A DNA stretch of 31,029 bases, taken from assembly GCA_934371915.1 (NCBI GenBank), contig CAKROE010000024.1:1-31029 (forward strand), written 5' to 3'. The notes under the pieces were generated by a model. That model saw only the letters and a list, made by a program, of their open reading frames with translations. It was not told the DNA's origin and ran no database searches. Made by a program: the position numbers and the translations under genes. Every line of letters starts with the position of its first letter. The first letter of the stretch is position 1. Shown in pieces: positions 9,289 to 17,647 of this stretch. This DNA is from an uncultured Blautia sp. (lineage in GTDB: Bacteria > Bacillota > Clostridia > Lachnospirales > Lachnospiraceae).

Positions 9289-9317
9289 ATTATCTCTTTT
9301 ATACTTCATAAAGTCAA
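9289..9317 (-). promoter_or_regulatory. Sigma-70 type promoter for DUF362-symporter operon
   Basis: The minus strand reads TTGACT (9312-9317), a 17-base spacer, then GATAAT (9289-9294), close to the sigma-A consensus. It lies between the degV stop and the DUF362 start. Confidence 0.7.
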
Positions 9318-9326
9318 GAGGCGCTT

Positions 9327-10199
9327 TTATACCGGCTTGCAGGTGCATCCGATTCCGAGGCCATCCGGGCCGATATGACAGGACAGACCGAAGGAAAGCT
9401 TGTCGCACATAACTTCCATTCCCGGAAAACTTTCCCGGATCTGGTTTACCCATTCTTCTGTCACTTCATCGTCACTGCTGGATGCCGCCATTAGGTATAC
9501 TTCTCCTGCTGCATATTCTTTCGCAAAATTTGTCTCCAGTTCTTCTTTCATGGCATCGATCATGACCTTACGTGACTTTTTCAGTCCGCGGCATTTCTGG
9601 TAGGTATCCAGTTTGCCTGTACTGAAATGCATGACAGGTTTTATATTCAGGACATTTGCAGCCAGTGCAGTTACGGAGCTGATTCTTCCGCCTTTTTTCA
9701 GGTATTCCAGTGTGCTGAGACCGATGTAAATGGTCATTTTTTCTCTGGTTTCCTCCAAAATCTTCTTGATCTCGGCTGCGCTGTATCCTTTTTCCACCAT
9801 CTCTACTGCGTCAAGGACAGAACGGTGCATTGGTGTCGCCACACGGCCATTATCAACGACAAATACCTTTCCGGCAAATGCATCATCATTTGCCATTGCC
9901 ACTGCTGCCATACAGGAACCGCTCAGCGCGCTGCTGAGAGGAATATAGACGATTTCCTCATATTCTTTCAGCATTTCTTTCCACATATCGATAACTTCCG
10001 CCGGGGACGGCTGTGAAGTGGACACATCCACGCCCTTTCGAAGCATGTCATAAAATTCCTCCCGGGATAAATCTACACCTTCACGATAAAGTTTCTCTCC
10101 GATATAAAAAGGCATCGGAAGAACTCTGATACCGAGTCGTTCTGCTTCTTCCGGTAAGATTCCGCTGTGACTGTCTGTCATGATTCCTGTTTTTTTCAT
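9327..10199 (-). CDS. DegV family fatty-acid-binding protein
   Basis: A 290-residue DegV/FakB-like protein. It begins KKTGIMTDSHSGI, the usual first strand with the TDS motif, and contains the family blocks VSTSQPSPAEV, YIPLSSALSGSCMAA and LKKGGRISSVTALAA. The family binds a fatty acid, and the FakB members present it to the kinase FakA. No FakA gene is seen here. I start at the ATG at 10199, which follows AAGGAG by 10 bases. A longer frame to 10226 would add nine residues without family similarity. It lies 39 bases after the TetR-type gene, which may be its regulator or operon partner. Confidence 0.9.
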   Translation of the reverse strand: MKKTGIMTDSHSGILPEEAERLGIRVLPMPFYIGEKLYREGVDLSREEFYDMLRKGVDVSTSQPSPAEVIDMWKEMLKEYEEIVYIPLSSALSGSCMAAVAMANDDAFAGKVFVVDNGRVATPMHRSVLDAVEMVEKGYSAAEIKKILEETREKMTIYIGLSTLEYLKKGGRISSVTALAANVLNIKPVMHFSTGKLDTYQKCRGLKKSRKVMIDAMKEELETNFAKEYAAGEVYLMAASSSDDEVTEEWVNQIRESFPGMEVMCDKLSFGLSCHIGPDGLGIGCTCKPV

Positions 10200-10238
10200 A
10201 TTGTTTCTGCTCCTTTGTATTTCCACTGTTCAAACTTC

Positions 10239-10772
10239 TTATAATGACTTGATGATCGGCATTACATAATCGATCATTTCTTCTGGTGTTTCTTTCATTT
10301 CATCCATGATCCAGCGCCTGGATATGCCATCCAGCACGCAGAGTTTTACAACCCATCCATATTTCTCTGCCATATTCGGGTCTGCTGACTCGACGGCTTT
10401 ACGCTTTTCATGGATTTTTTCTCCGAGGCATTTTGTAAAAAGATCCATATTCAGTCCACGGATTGCCCACATTTCCTTATAATTCAATGATATCTGGTAA
10501 AAATAATTAAACAGATACTCCCGCAGTTTGCGCTCATCTGTCGTATCCAGCATCGGCAGAAATTCAATATTCAACTTCTCTGCGGTCGCATCTGCGATAC
10601 TGTCCAATACTTCTGAAATGGATGCAAAATTTCTGTAAAAAGAAACCCTCGCTACTTTCGCTTCCTGCACAATGTCTGTCACAGTGATATCCAGATAGGA
10701 TTTCTGTGTCATAAGACGGAGCAAAGCCTGCTCTATCTCACTTTTTGCGGAATGATTTTCTTTTTTGTTCAT
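10239..10772 (-). CDS. TetR/AcrR family transcriptional regulator
   Basis: A 177-residue protein. The N-terminal helix-turn-helix is DITVTDIVQEAKVARVSFYRNFAS, residues about 28-51 (shown in part by the VSFYRNF recognition-helix signature). A helical C-terminal domain of the TetR_C type follows. GGAGAAGACAAATT precedes the ATG. It is read in the same direction as degV, 39 bases upstream, and divergently from yitT. It could control either. The ligand is unknown. Confidence 0.85.
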   Translation of the reverse strand: MNKKENHSAKSEIEQALLRLMTQKSYLDITVTDIVQEAKVARVSFYRNFASISEVLDSIADATAEKLNIEFLPMLDTTDERKLREYLFNYFYQISLNYKEMWAIRGLNMDLFTKCLGEKIHEKRKAVESADPNMAEKYGWVVKLCVLDGISRRWIMDEMKETPEEMIDYVMPIIKSL

Positions 10773-10949
10773 AATTTGTCTTCTCCTGACCCTTTTAACA
10801 GATCATTTATGTGGTTATGATGTTATATTTTTTGTATTTTGATTCATACATGTTACATTTTGTTTCATCAAGGAATTGTATTGTATCACCTGATAAAAAA
10901 TGTGTCAACAAATCAAAGAGATTTCTTCTGTTTTTCTATTCTGAGTCAA

Positions 10950-10978
10950 TAGACATCCTCAGTATCTTCTGTTACTAT
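10950..10978 (+). promoter_or_regulatory. Promoter for the YitT gene
   Basis: TAGACA (10950-10955), a 17-base spacer and TACTAT (10973-10978) lie about 34 bases before the start codon. The rest of the 239-bp divergent gap (10773-11011) is AT-rich. It includes a loose inverted repeat (TTGAT...ATCAA, about 10848-10880) that could be a TetR operator, but I cannot establish it. Confidence 0.45.
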
Positions 10979-11011
10979 TACAAAATAAAACAGCTCGGGA
11001 GATGATGACTA

Positions 11012-11848
11012 TTGAACAAGAAATTCAAGGAACTATTCTCGTATCTTGCAATCATAGCAGGTGCACTGATTGCCAGTTTTTCCGTCGCCTGCATTTTGCT
11101 TCCCAATGATGCAATTGATTATGGAACTGCCGGAATTGCAATTATCATAAGCCGGCTGACCGGTTATAATCTGTCTCTTTGTGTCTTTATTGTTTTTCTT
11201 CCGTTTCTTGCATCCGGCATTTTTCTGCTGGGAAAACATTTCTTTGCCAAAACATTTATTGGTTTTATCGTGTACACTTTTGGTCTTGCTTATTTTGAAA
11301 AAATCCCGTTTGAGCTTAATACAGAACACTTTCTGGCGGTTGCATTTGGAGGTATGATACTCGGCATCGGGCTTTCGCTCATCCTTCGAAACGGCGGTTG
11401 CATTGACGGTTCAGAGATTTTTGCCAATATTGTTGTCAATCGTATTTATAATCGAACAGGAAAAGATTACAGCATTTCTTATCTGTTGGTCGGATTTAAT
11501 ATCTGCGTGTATGTCGCTGTTTTTATCCTGATCAATCGTGATGCTGCCATGCTGAGCCTTCTCGTCTATATCATTGCTACTGCCATTATCGATCATTTCA
11601 CCGACCACTATGAAGCACTTAAACAGGTAACGATCATAACAAAAGATCCCGAGGAAATCATAAAAGAAATAAAAGAAGATCTGAATAAGACTTGTACGAT
11701 TATTAATTCTTCCGGTGTTATCGCCGGGGATAATAAAATGCTGATCTGCTATGTAAATTATTTTGAACTTCAACAGATTAAAAAGATTATTTCAAAAAAT
11801 AAGGGGACTTTCAGTACCGTTTCCACTATCGAGGAAATCCTTCGGTAA
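11012..11848 (+). CDS. YitT family membrane protein (DUF161/DUF2179)
   Basis: A 278-residue protein with five or six hydrophobic segments in the first ~195 residues (including GGMILGIGLSLILRNGG and GCIDGSEIFA, typical of YitT). A soluble DUF2179 domain follows at about 210-278 (VTIITKDPEEIIKEI...STVSTIEEIL). The family's biochemical role is unestablished. The start is a TTG at 11012, preceded by GGGAG at 10 bases; no in-frame ATG is better placed. It is monocistronic: its own promoter is upstream and a strong terminator follows immediately. Confidence 0.88.
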   Translation: MNKKFKELFSYLAIIAGALIASFSVACILLPNDAIDYGTAGIAIIISRLTGYNLSLCVFIVFLPFLASGIFLLGKHFFAKTFIGFIVYTFGLAYFEKIPFELNTEHFLAVAFGGMILGIGLSLILRNGGCIDGSEIFANIVVNRIYNRTGKDYSISYLLVGFNICVYVAVFILINRDAAMLSLLVYIIATAIIDHFTDHYEALKQVTIITKDPEEIIKEIKEDLNKTCTIINSSGVIAGDNKMLICYVNYFELQQIKKIISKNKGTFSTVSTIEEILR

Positions 11849-11851
11849 TGC

Positions 11852-11893
11852 AACGAGAGGGATGGAAATTACTCCACCCCTCTCGTTTCGTTA
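11852..11893. terminator. Bidirectional terminator between yitT and the Rpn module
   Basis: AACGAGAGGG-ATGGA (11852-11866) pairs with TCCAC-CCCTCTCGTT (11872-11886) around a short loop, and T-rich sequence follows on the plus strand. Convergent genes lie on both sides. Confidence 0.75.
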
Positions 11894-11912
11894 AACACTT
11901 TCACAAATAGCC

Positions 11913-12220
11913 TCAGCGTTGTAACATATTTGCATAAGTTTGTCTTTCTTCTGTCGGTATCTGAAGCGCATCCATCGCCTGTTCGATACTCCATCCCATA
12001 CTTTCCATGAGATTTCGAATAGACGTGGCAATGCCCTCTACAATTCCATATGTTCTTCCTTTCGCAATCCCCTTCTGTTCCACCCCATCACTCAGATTAC
12101 ACATCTCTGACACCTCTCTTTCCAACTCCTGCGTCATTTTAATGTCAAACTCTTCCTGTAGGATTTCTCTCTTCTCTTTTGTACTTCTCTCCGATGATAA
12201 TAATACTTCCAGAAGCTTTT
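11913..12220 (-). pseudogene. Duplicated C-terminal module of the Rpn-family nuclease
   Basis: This stretch repeats the last ~98 codons of the neighbouring nuclease gene (12242-12535). Shared blocks include LLEVLLSSER, QEEFxIxMTQELEREVS, MCNLSDGVEQKGIAKG, NLMESMGWSIEQAMDALQ and IPTEER. It has substitutions and a four-residue insertion (GIVEGIATSI against GIIISI). It is open from 12323, but the first ~35 codons of that frame overlap the end of the upstream gene in another reading frame and carry no family similarity. It has no start codon with a ribosome site of its own. It is therefore probably a non-functional tandem duplicate, or a spare C-terminus that recombination could swap in. Confidence 0.65.
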
Positions 12221-12241
12221 CTTCTCGAACGTTTTGTTTTC

Positions 12242-13249
12242 TTACCGTTTCAACATATTCAGATAACCATTTCTCTCTTCCGTTGGTATCTGAAGTGCAT
12301 CCATCGCCTGTTCGATACTCCATCCCATACTTTCCATGAGATTTTGAATTGAAATTATAATACCTCTCGTGATTCCTTTCGCAATGCCTTTCTGTTCTAC
12401 ACCATCACTCAGATTACACATTCCTGACACCTCTCTTTCCAACTCCTGCGTCATCCTAATCCCAAACTCTTCCTGTAAGATTTTTTTCTTCTCTTTCGTG
12501 CCTCTCTCCGATGATAATAATACTTCCAGAAGCTTTAATATTCCGGTCATTTTATCATCGACATCTCCAAGGCAAATAATAATGCCTGTCAGTAAATCAT
12601 AATATTCTACGTTTTCGCCAAATTCTCCTATCAGATTTTCTTCCTGTATGGAATACTGATTTATCGTATTTTTTCTGTAATTCGGAGGGTTCATGCATAT
12701 AAAGATACTGTAAACCTTCTTTATCTTCTCATAATGAGAATTCGCAAATTCTGTACCATACTGTGATGAAACCAGCCGACAGCAATAATACAGATTTCTC
12801 TTTACTATCGGGTATCCCGGATAAAAATCATTCTGCGCTTCCACATTGATAATCAGACTGATTCTCTCTCCTGTACCCGGCACAATGGCACGAAATCTGA
12901 TATCATAGGTTACGGTTCCTTCATTAATGGTGCTATCTTCTGTATTTAGACCTCTTATCTGCAAGGATTCTGCTTCTTCATCCGTATGCACTGCTGCTTC
13001 TGAGATCTGTGCCTCGCCTTCTATGTACTTTGAAGCAATCTCCGGAATCTCACAATCCCTGTACTCTTCCAGACAGCTTTTCATGATCCATGCAAGAATT
13101 ATCTTATTTGCAAGCAATCGCTTGCATGCTGTATCATATGCTGCCTTTTCTCCTGCGGTAGAAATCATTTTTGCTAATGTACTTTCTGCCCTCATCCACC
13201 ACAAGCCTTTCTTGTTTTTGAACATTTTGTTCTGTATATATGATAGCAC
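12242..13249 (-). CDS. Rpn family recombination-promoting nuclease / PDDEXK_2 putative transposase
   Basis: A 335-residue protein of the PD-(D/E)XK nuclease family (PDDEXK_2, Rpn-like). Visible features are LLANKIILAWIMKSCLEEYRDC, the catalytic strand pair TYDIRF (Asp116) and NVEAQND (Glu137-x-Gln139), NLYYCCRLVSSQYG, YSIFICMNPP, and a C-terminal helical tail ending SIEQAMDALQIPTEER. Rpn proteins are DNA endonucleases linked to RecA-independent recombination, and their C-terminal tail varies between paralogs. The open frame starts at a GTG (13249). An ATG at 13195, after AAAGG, has the better ribosome site. Family members usually have about ten residues before AESTLAKM, so the exact start is uncertain. 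Confidence 0.82.
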   Translation of the reverse strand: MLSYIQNKMFKNKKGLWWMRAESTLAKMISTAGEKAAYDTACKRLLANKIILAWIMKSCLEEYRDCEIPEIASKYIEGEAQISEAAVHTDEEAESLQIRGLNTEDSTINEGTVTYDIRFRAIVPGTGERISLIINVEAQNDFYPGYPIVKRNLYYCCRLVSSQYGTEFANSHYEKIKKVYSIFICMNPPNYRKNTINQYSIQEENLIGEFGENVEYYDLLTGIIICLGDVDDKMTGILKLLEVLLSSERGTKEKKKILQEEFGIRMTQELEREVSGMCNLSDGVEQKGIAKGITRGIIISIQNLMESMGWSIEQAMDALQIPTEERNGYLNMLKR

Positions 13250-13356
13250 ATAATTTTCTGTATGTGTATAAACTTTCTATAAATTGGCATTCCTGTCTGG
13301 AACTCTCCTGTTCCTCATGCTATGATGTCTGTATTCTTTAATCACGGAGAAATTTT

Positions 13357-14376
13357 ATGACCAGATCACAGGCCTGCCGGATTCTTGGAGTCAGTGTTGC
13401 CGCAGACATGCAGGAAATCAAGAAAAGCTACCGGCAATTGATGCACAAAGTCCATCCTGACACGGATGCTTTACACAAAACAGAATACGATTACAGTGCG
13501 CAGGAAATTAATGAAGCATACGCGTTTCTGTGCAAATTCGGTGTCGGTCATAGCGGACATGCATCCCATACTTCCGCGTCCAGGGCTTCCACCAGATCAG
13601 CATCCCGCACTTCCACGTCCAGTTCTTCCGGCCCATCTTCTTCTCATACATCCTCCGATGCTTCGAAGAAAAAACGCTGGAATGCCCCGGTCAATCCACA
13701 CGCTTATACCGAACGCAACATCTACCACTACGTAGAAGATTACGACTGCAGCATTATCGGAAGCTTTATTCTGGATACCGACAAATTTATCTGGAAACCC
13801 GAAGAAGACTTTCCGCTATTCCTGAAAAGTATCTTTGAATGCAGCAAAAAAATTCTGGATCAGACAGAACAGACCGGTGATGGCAGACCCAGTCTCTCTC
13901 GCCGCGGCGAAGTACAGGCAGAACTCACTTATCTTCTAACGCAGCAGTTCATCGATGCCTCCGAAACATTAAAGCTTCTGATCAAACCATCTGTCGGAAA
14001 AGATGCGGATATTTATCGTATTCCTGCTATGCTGGAGCTGTCTTTATCTGCCCCGGAACTTGCCGCCGGAGCCACCTTATATCCAGCATCCATCACCAGG
14101 CACCGCCTCTTTCTGAAATCCACTGCCGGGCAAAATGTCGGTTATCTTTCTTTCCACGATGACCGTCTGTATTATATCGTTATCCCCCTTCTCGAACAGC
14201 AGCGGGCACAGGTCAAAATCTGTGTTTCCGAAAAGCAGGAATCAAAAAAGGTCAGAAATTCCAGTCGCTACAGACACCTGGATTTCTGGCTCAAGGTTCC
14301 CCATGCCGCCACCGGGACCTTCCCGGAAAATATCTCATTACAGATTAAAAACCTGCTGGATGATTATATGCATTAA
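13357..14376 (+). CDS. J-domain (DnaJ-like) protein with unknown C-terminal domain
   Basis: A 339-residue protein. Residues 3-62 are a J domain with the Hsp70-activating HPD motif at 33-35 (MHKVHPDTD) and the helix IKKSYRQLM. Residues 65-105 are a Ser/Thr/His/Arg-rich low-complexity linker. The remaining ~230 residues match no domain I recognise; they lack the Gly/Phe region and zinc fingers of true DnaJ. It should recruit DnaK to a specific client or site, which is not identifiable here. CGGAGAAATTTT precedes the ATG. It stands alone between convergent and divergent neighbours and ends in its own terminator. Confidence 0.8.
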   Translation: MTRSQACRILGVSVAADMQEIKKSYRQLMHKVHPDTDALHKTEYDYSAQEINEAYAFLCKFGVGHSGHASHTSASRASTRSASRTSTSSSSGPSSSHTSSDASKKKRWNAPVNPHAYTERNIYHYVEDYDCSIIGSFILDTDKFIWKPEEDFPLFLKSIFECSKKILDQTEQTGDGRPSLSRRGEVQAELTYLLTQQFIDASETLKLLIKPSVGKDADIYRIPAMLELSLSAPELAAGATLYPASITRHRLFLKSTAGQNVGYLSFHDDRLYYIVIPLLEQQRAQVKICVSEKQESKKVRNSSRYRHLDFWLKVPHAATGTFPENISLQIKNLLDDYMH

Positions 14377-14396
14377 TCATTCAGCAGGTTTCTTTT
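14350..14396 (+). terminator. Terminator overlapping the J-protein stop codon
   Basis: A 17-bp stem with one G-T pair runs from 14350-14366 to 14374-14390 with a 7-base loop and TCTTTTT after it. The last codons and the stop of the J-protein gene lie inside the hairpin. It may also serve the operon converging from the right. Confidence 0.8.
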
Positions 14397-14423
14397 TCTC
14401 TGTTTACACAGAATTGTATTTAT

Positions 14424-15464
14424 TTAGTTCCACACAAAAACTACTTTCTGCGTTTTACCTGAATCAAATAATCGAAAAGCTTCGTCCGCATCATCCAGAT
14501 CATACAATTTCGTTGCAATTGCTTTCAGTGGTACTTTTTGGTCCAGAATAAAATCGGTAATCTCTCTCCAGTCACAACAGTTAAAATACCAGCAGCCCAT
14601 CACATTTAATCTCTTATTGATAAACTGTGCACTTGGATCAATTGTGATTCCATGTGCTTCTGCAATAAACGCTACATTTCCGCCTTTCTTCGCACAATCC
14701 AGTGCCTGATTATATGCAATATTGTTTCCTGCACAGCAAATCACGCAATCTGCTCCACGTCCGCCTGTGAGTCTTTTAATTTCTGCAACTGCATCTACTT
14801 CTTTAGAATTAATGGCAACATCCGCTCCGAGTTCTTTTGCCAGCGCAAGTCTCTGCTCATTAATATCAGATACGATCACCCGTGCACCCAGAGCTTTTGC
14901 AATCAGTACTCCTCCCATTCCCATCGGTCCGATACCGAATATTGTAACAGTCTTTGTTGCGTTTACACCGATTCTCCTGCATGCCGTATACAGTGTTCCG
15001 GCTACGTCTGTAGATAATGCTCCTGTTACAAAGTCCATATCATCTGGTAATGGAAGACAGCATTCCTGAGGTACTACAATATAATCGGCATGTGCTCCAT
15101 CTAATGCAAAACCAATGCATTTAAATTCCGGACAAAGAACAGTATTTCCTGAAAGACAATGTTCACAATGACCACAGCCAATCGCCAGATAAATTGCAAC
15201 CCTATCGCCTTCTTTAACTTTATCTACACCCTCACCGAGTTTTTCTACAATACCACAAGGTTCATGTCCCGGTGTTATAAAACTTTCATCACCGGTATCT
15301 TCAAAAACTTTCTGTCCATGAAAACGATACAAGTCACTTCTGCAAAGAGCAGATGCTTTCATCTTGATCCTTACCCATCCTTTTTGCGGCTCCGGGATCG
15401 GTACCTGATGTAGTTCAATTGTATCTTCACATGGAATTTTAACTGCTCTCATAGTTTTTACCAT
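14424..15464 (-). CDS. Zinc-dependent MDR alcohol/polyol dehydrogenase
   Basis: A 346-residue medium-chain dehydrogenase (threonine/sorbitol dehydrogenase-like). The catalytic zinc ligands are Cys41 (ALCRSD) and His67-Glu68 (PGHEPCG). The structural zinc cysteines are Cys97, 100, 103 and 111 (CGHCEHC...LC). The Rossmann motif is GIGPMG with Asp in VSDINEQR, which favours NAD over NADP. It is last in the sugar operon, 18 bases after the Gfo/Idh/MocA gene, with GGAGG before the ATG. The context predicts oxidation or reduction of a sugar-derived hydroxyl; the substrate is not known. Confidence 0.9.
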   Translation of the reverse strand: MVKTMRAVKIPCEDTIELHQVPIPEPQKGWVRIKMKASALCRSDLYRFHGQKVFEDTGDESFITPGHEPCGIVEKLGEGVDKVKEGDRVAIYLAIGCGHCEHCLSGNTVLCPEFKCIGFALDGAHADYIVVPQECCLPLPDDMDFVTGALSTDVAGTLYTACRRIGVNATKTVTIFGIGPMGMGGVLIAKALGARVIVSDINEQRLALAKELGADVAINSKEVDAVAEIKRLTGGRGADCVICCAGNNIAYNQALDCAKKGGNVAFIAEAHGITIDPSAQFINKRLNVMGCWYFNCCDWREITDFILDQKVPLKAIATKLYDLDDADEAFRLFDSGKTQKVVFVWN

Positions 15465-15482
15465 ACTTCACTACCTCCATGA

Positions 15483-16655
15483 TCATTTCGTGTTATCGAT
15501 ATATTCCCAGTTTCCTGTTTCAGAAGATTTCTTGATAGCATCTACAACTTGACATACTTTAAAGCCATCATAGAAACTACAGGAAACAAGAGACGAATCA
15601 TCATTTGCTATTGCATCAAAGAACGCTTTGTATTCTACACATTTCTGTTCTACATACCCAACACCAAGATCTGCCATAGGCCAGAGTTCTCCATTCGGAT
15701 GTGCCGGTCCCATTTTTATAGTGCGGAAACCTCTGAGTTCATCGCCATCTGATTTAAATACAACCTGTACCTCATTCGGACGTTCTCTCGAGAATTTCGC
15801 AGCACCTTCGCTTCCATAGATTTCAATATCAAGCGTATCTTCCTGGCCGATACAGAACCGGCTTGACCAGAGAAATCCTGTTACACCAGATTCAAATTCC
15901 ACAACAGATTTGGTATCATCATCTACATCAACTTTCTGCCTTCCCGTAATCTGATCTTTATCCGGAACTTTTGAAAGAAGTGCACCTGCTGCTACGTTTC
16001 TTTCTTTAACAAACGTACTGTTCAGACTGGAAACTCTTTTTATATTTCCTAAAAGATATCTTCCAATATCCAGCGCATGTGAACCGGTATCGCCTAAAGT
16101 TCCTGTTCCTGCTTTACTTGCGTCAAACCTCCACTGCATCGGAGCTTCCGGATCCATTCCCCAGCTCTGAATGTATCTCATCTGAATACTGTAAATTTTT
16201 CCGAATTTACCTTCATCAATCATTTTTTTTATAAATCGAATGCCCGATAACGCTCTGTTATTATGGCCTACTGCATGGATCACTCCTGCTTTCTGTGCTG
16301 CTTCATACATTTCCCATGCATCATCTGCTGTCATTGCAAGCGGTTTTTCACAAAAAACATTCTTTCCTGCTTTAATCGCATCCAGAACGATCGGTTTATG
16401 TAAAAAGTTTGGCGTAGCAACTACAACTGCCGTTGTTTTATCGTCTTCAAACAAATCATGGTAATCTGTAGCACTTCTCTCAAATCCGTAACGGATTTTA
16501 CTCATCTCAGCAACCGCCGGATTAACATCTACAACACATTCTTTAGAAACATTTACTGCAGGCGGATAATAATATACCGGATAACTCTGAATTGCAAGAG
16601 TATGAAGTTTTCCCATAAATCCGCCGCCAATCATACTTAATCCAACATTTTTCAT
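15483..16655 (-). CDS. Gfo/Idh/MocA family sugar oxidoreductase
   Basis: A 390-residue NAD(P)-dependent dehydrogenase. The N-terminal Rossmann fold has GGGFMG (residues 10-15), VVVATPNFLH, and the family signature CEKPLAM (Glu103-Lys104-Pro105). The C-terminal alpha/beta domain has GDTGSHALD with probable catalytic His193. Members oxidise or reduce C-H(OH) groups of sugars, inositols and anhydrosugars. AGAGAGG precedes the ATG. It follows the permease by 32 bases in the same operon. Levoglucosan dehydrogenase belongs to this superfamily, but sequence alone does not assign that activity here. Confidence 0.9.
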   Translation of the reverse strand: MKNVGLSMIGGGFMGKLHTLAIQSYPVYYYPPAVNVSKECVVDVNPAVAEMSKIRYGFERSATDYHDLFEDDKTTAVVVATPNFLHKPIVLDAIKAGKNVFCEKPLAMTADDAWEMYEAAQKAGVIHAVGHNNRALSGIRFIKKMIDEGKFGKIYSIQMRYIQSWGMDPEAPMQWRFDASKAGTGTLGDTGSHALDIGRYLLGNIKRVSSLNSTFVKERNVAAGALLSKVPDKDQITGRQKVDVDDDTKSVVEFESGVTGFLWSSRFCIGQEDTLDIEIYGSEGAAKFSRERPNEVQVVFKSDGDELRGFRTIKMGPAHPNGELWPMADLGVGYVEQKCVEYKAFFDAIANDDSSLVSCSFYDGFKVCQVVDAIKKSSETGNWEYIDNTK

Positions 16656-16687
16656 AGATTTGTGCCTCTCTTTCTACATATTCCGGA

Positions 16688-17647
16688 TCATACTTTTTTC
16701 TTTCTGCTCTGAAGATTTCCAATTGCAACTGCAATAATAATGATAATACCTCTGACGATTTTCTGCTGACTTACACTTAAACCGCCCATAATAAGACCAT
16801 TATTGATCATACCCATAAGTAACGCTCCGACAATGGAACCTAAAATATTTCCTGTTCCTCCTGACATTGCAGTTCCGCCAAGTACAACAGCTGCGATTAC
16901 ATCCATCTCTACACCTTCACCATATGTATATTTGGCAGCTTTTGTTCGTCCACAGTAAAGAAGTCCCGCTGTTGCAGAAAGAATACCGGAAAGAATATAT
17001 GTCTGGATAAGAACTTTGTTTACCTTTACACCCGTGTATTCTGCTGCTGCAGCATTTCCACCAACCGCCAAAACTTTACGTCCGAATGCTGTATGATTTA
17101 ATAAAATAATTCCCAAAATAAGGAATGCAAGAATCCAGAAGAAAAGTACCGGGATTCCTCCAACACTTCCATAACCGAAAATGTTGTTAAATGTATTATT
17201 ATAGATTGGAACAGATTTCGTATTGCTGACCCACATGGATACACCGATAAACACGCCCTGCATACCTAATGTAACCAAAAATGGCGGGATCGTAAAAAAT
17301 GTAATCAGTAATCCATTCGCAAGTCCTACCACAGCACCCATTGCAAGCGGTACAGCTACTCCAAGAAAAATATTATTTGTTGCGTTCAGAATCATCGCAC
17401 TTACGAGACCTGCTGTCGGAACAATACCGCTGATTGTCAGATCGATTCCGCCAGTTGCAAGTACAAAGGTCATTCCAACAGCCATAACTGAAATTGCTGC
17501 TGTCTGACGAATAATGTTTAACAGGTTTGTAACGGAAAAGAACATTCCCCCAAGCCACAATGCAAAGATTGCTATCGCAAAAACAAATATGATGTAAACC
17601 ATATACTGTGTAATATCTACCTGTTTCTTTTTAGTTCTGGATTGCAT
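16688..17647 (-). CDS. Sugar ABC transporter permease (RbsC/BPD_transp_2 family)
   Basis: A 319-residue permease with about nine hydrophobic segments and family motifs GMTFVLATGGIDLTISG, FTIPPFLVTLGM, AVGGNAAAAEYTGV and LGGTAMSGGTGNILGS. It forms the membrane channel of a ribose-type importer with the ATPase and binding protein encoded just upstream. I start at the ATG at 17647, which has GGAGG nine bases before it. The ATG at 17665 overlaps that ribosome site. With this start it overlaps the end of the ATPase gene by 17 bases, indicating translational coupling. Confidence 0.92.
   Translation of the reverse strand: MQSRTKKKQVDITQYMVYIIFVFAIAIFALWLGGMFFSVTNLLNIIRQTAAISVMAVGMTFVLATGGIDLTISGIVPTAGLVSAMILNATNNIFLGVAVPLAMGAVVGLANGLLITFFTIPPFLVTLGMQGVFIGVSMWVSNTKSVPIYNNTFNNIFGYGSVGGIPVLFFWILAFLILGIILLNHTAFGRKVLAVGGNAAAAEYTGVKVNKVLIQTYILSGILSATAGLLYCGRTKAAKYTYGEGVEMDVIAAVVLGGTAMSGGTGNILGSIVGALLMGMINNGLIMGGLSVSQQKIVRGIIIIIAVAIGNLQSRKKKV

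Noticed and set aside
11913..13249. An insertion sequence, because PDDEXK_2 proteins are often labelled transposases
   Set aside because: No terminal inverted repeats or target duplications are visible around the gene.
15483..16655. Naming the Gfo/Idh/MocA gene as levoglucosan dehydrogenase
   Set aside because: The superfamily is too broad, and the partner genes of the known bacterial levoglucosan pathway are absent.
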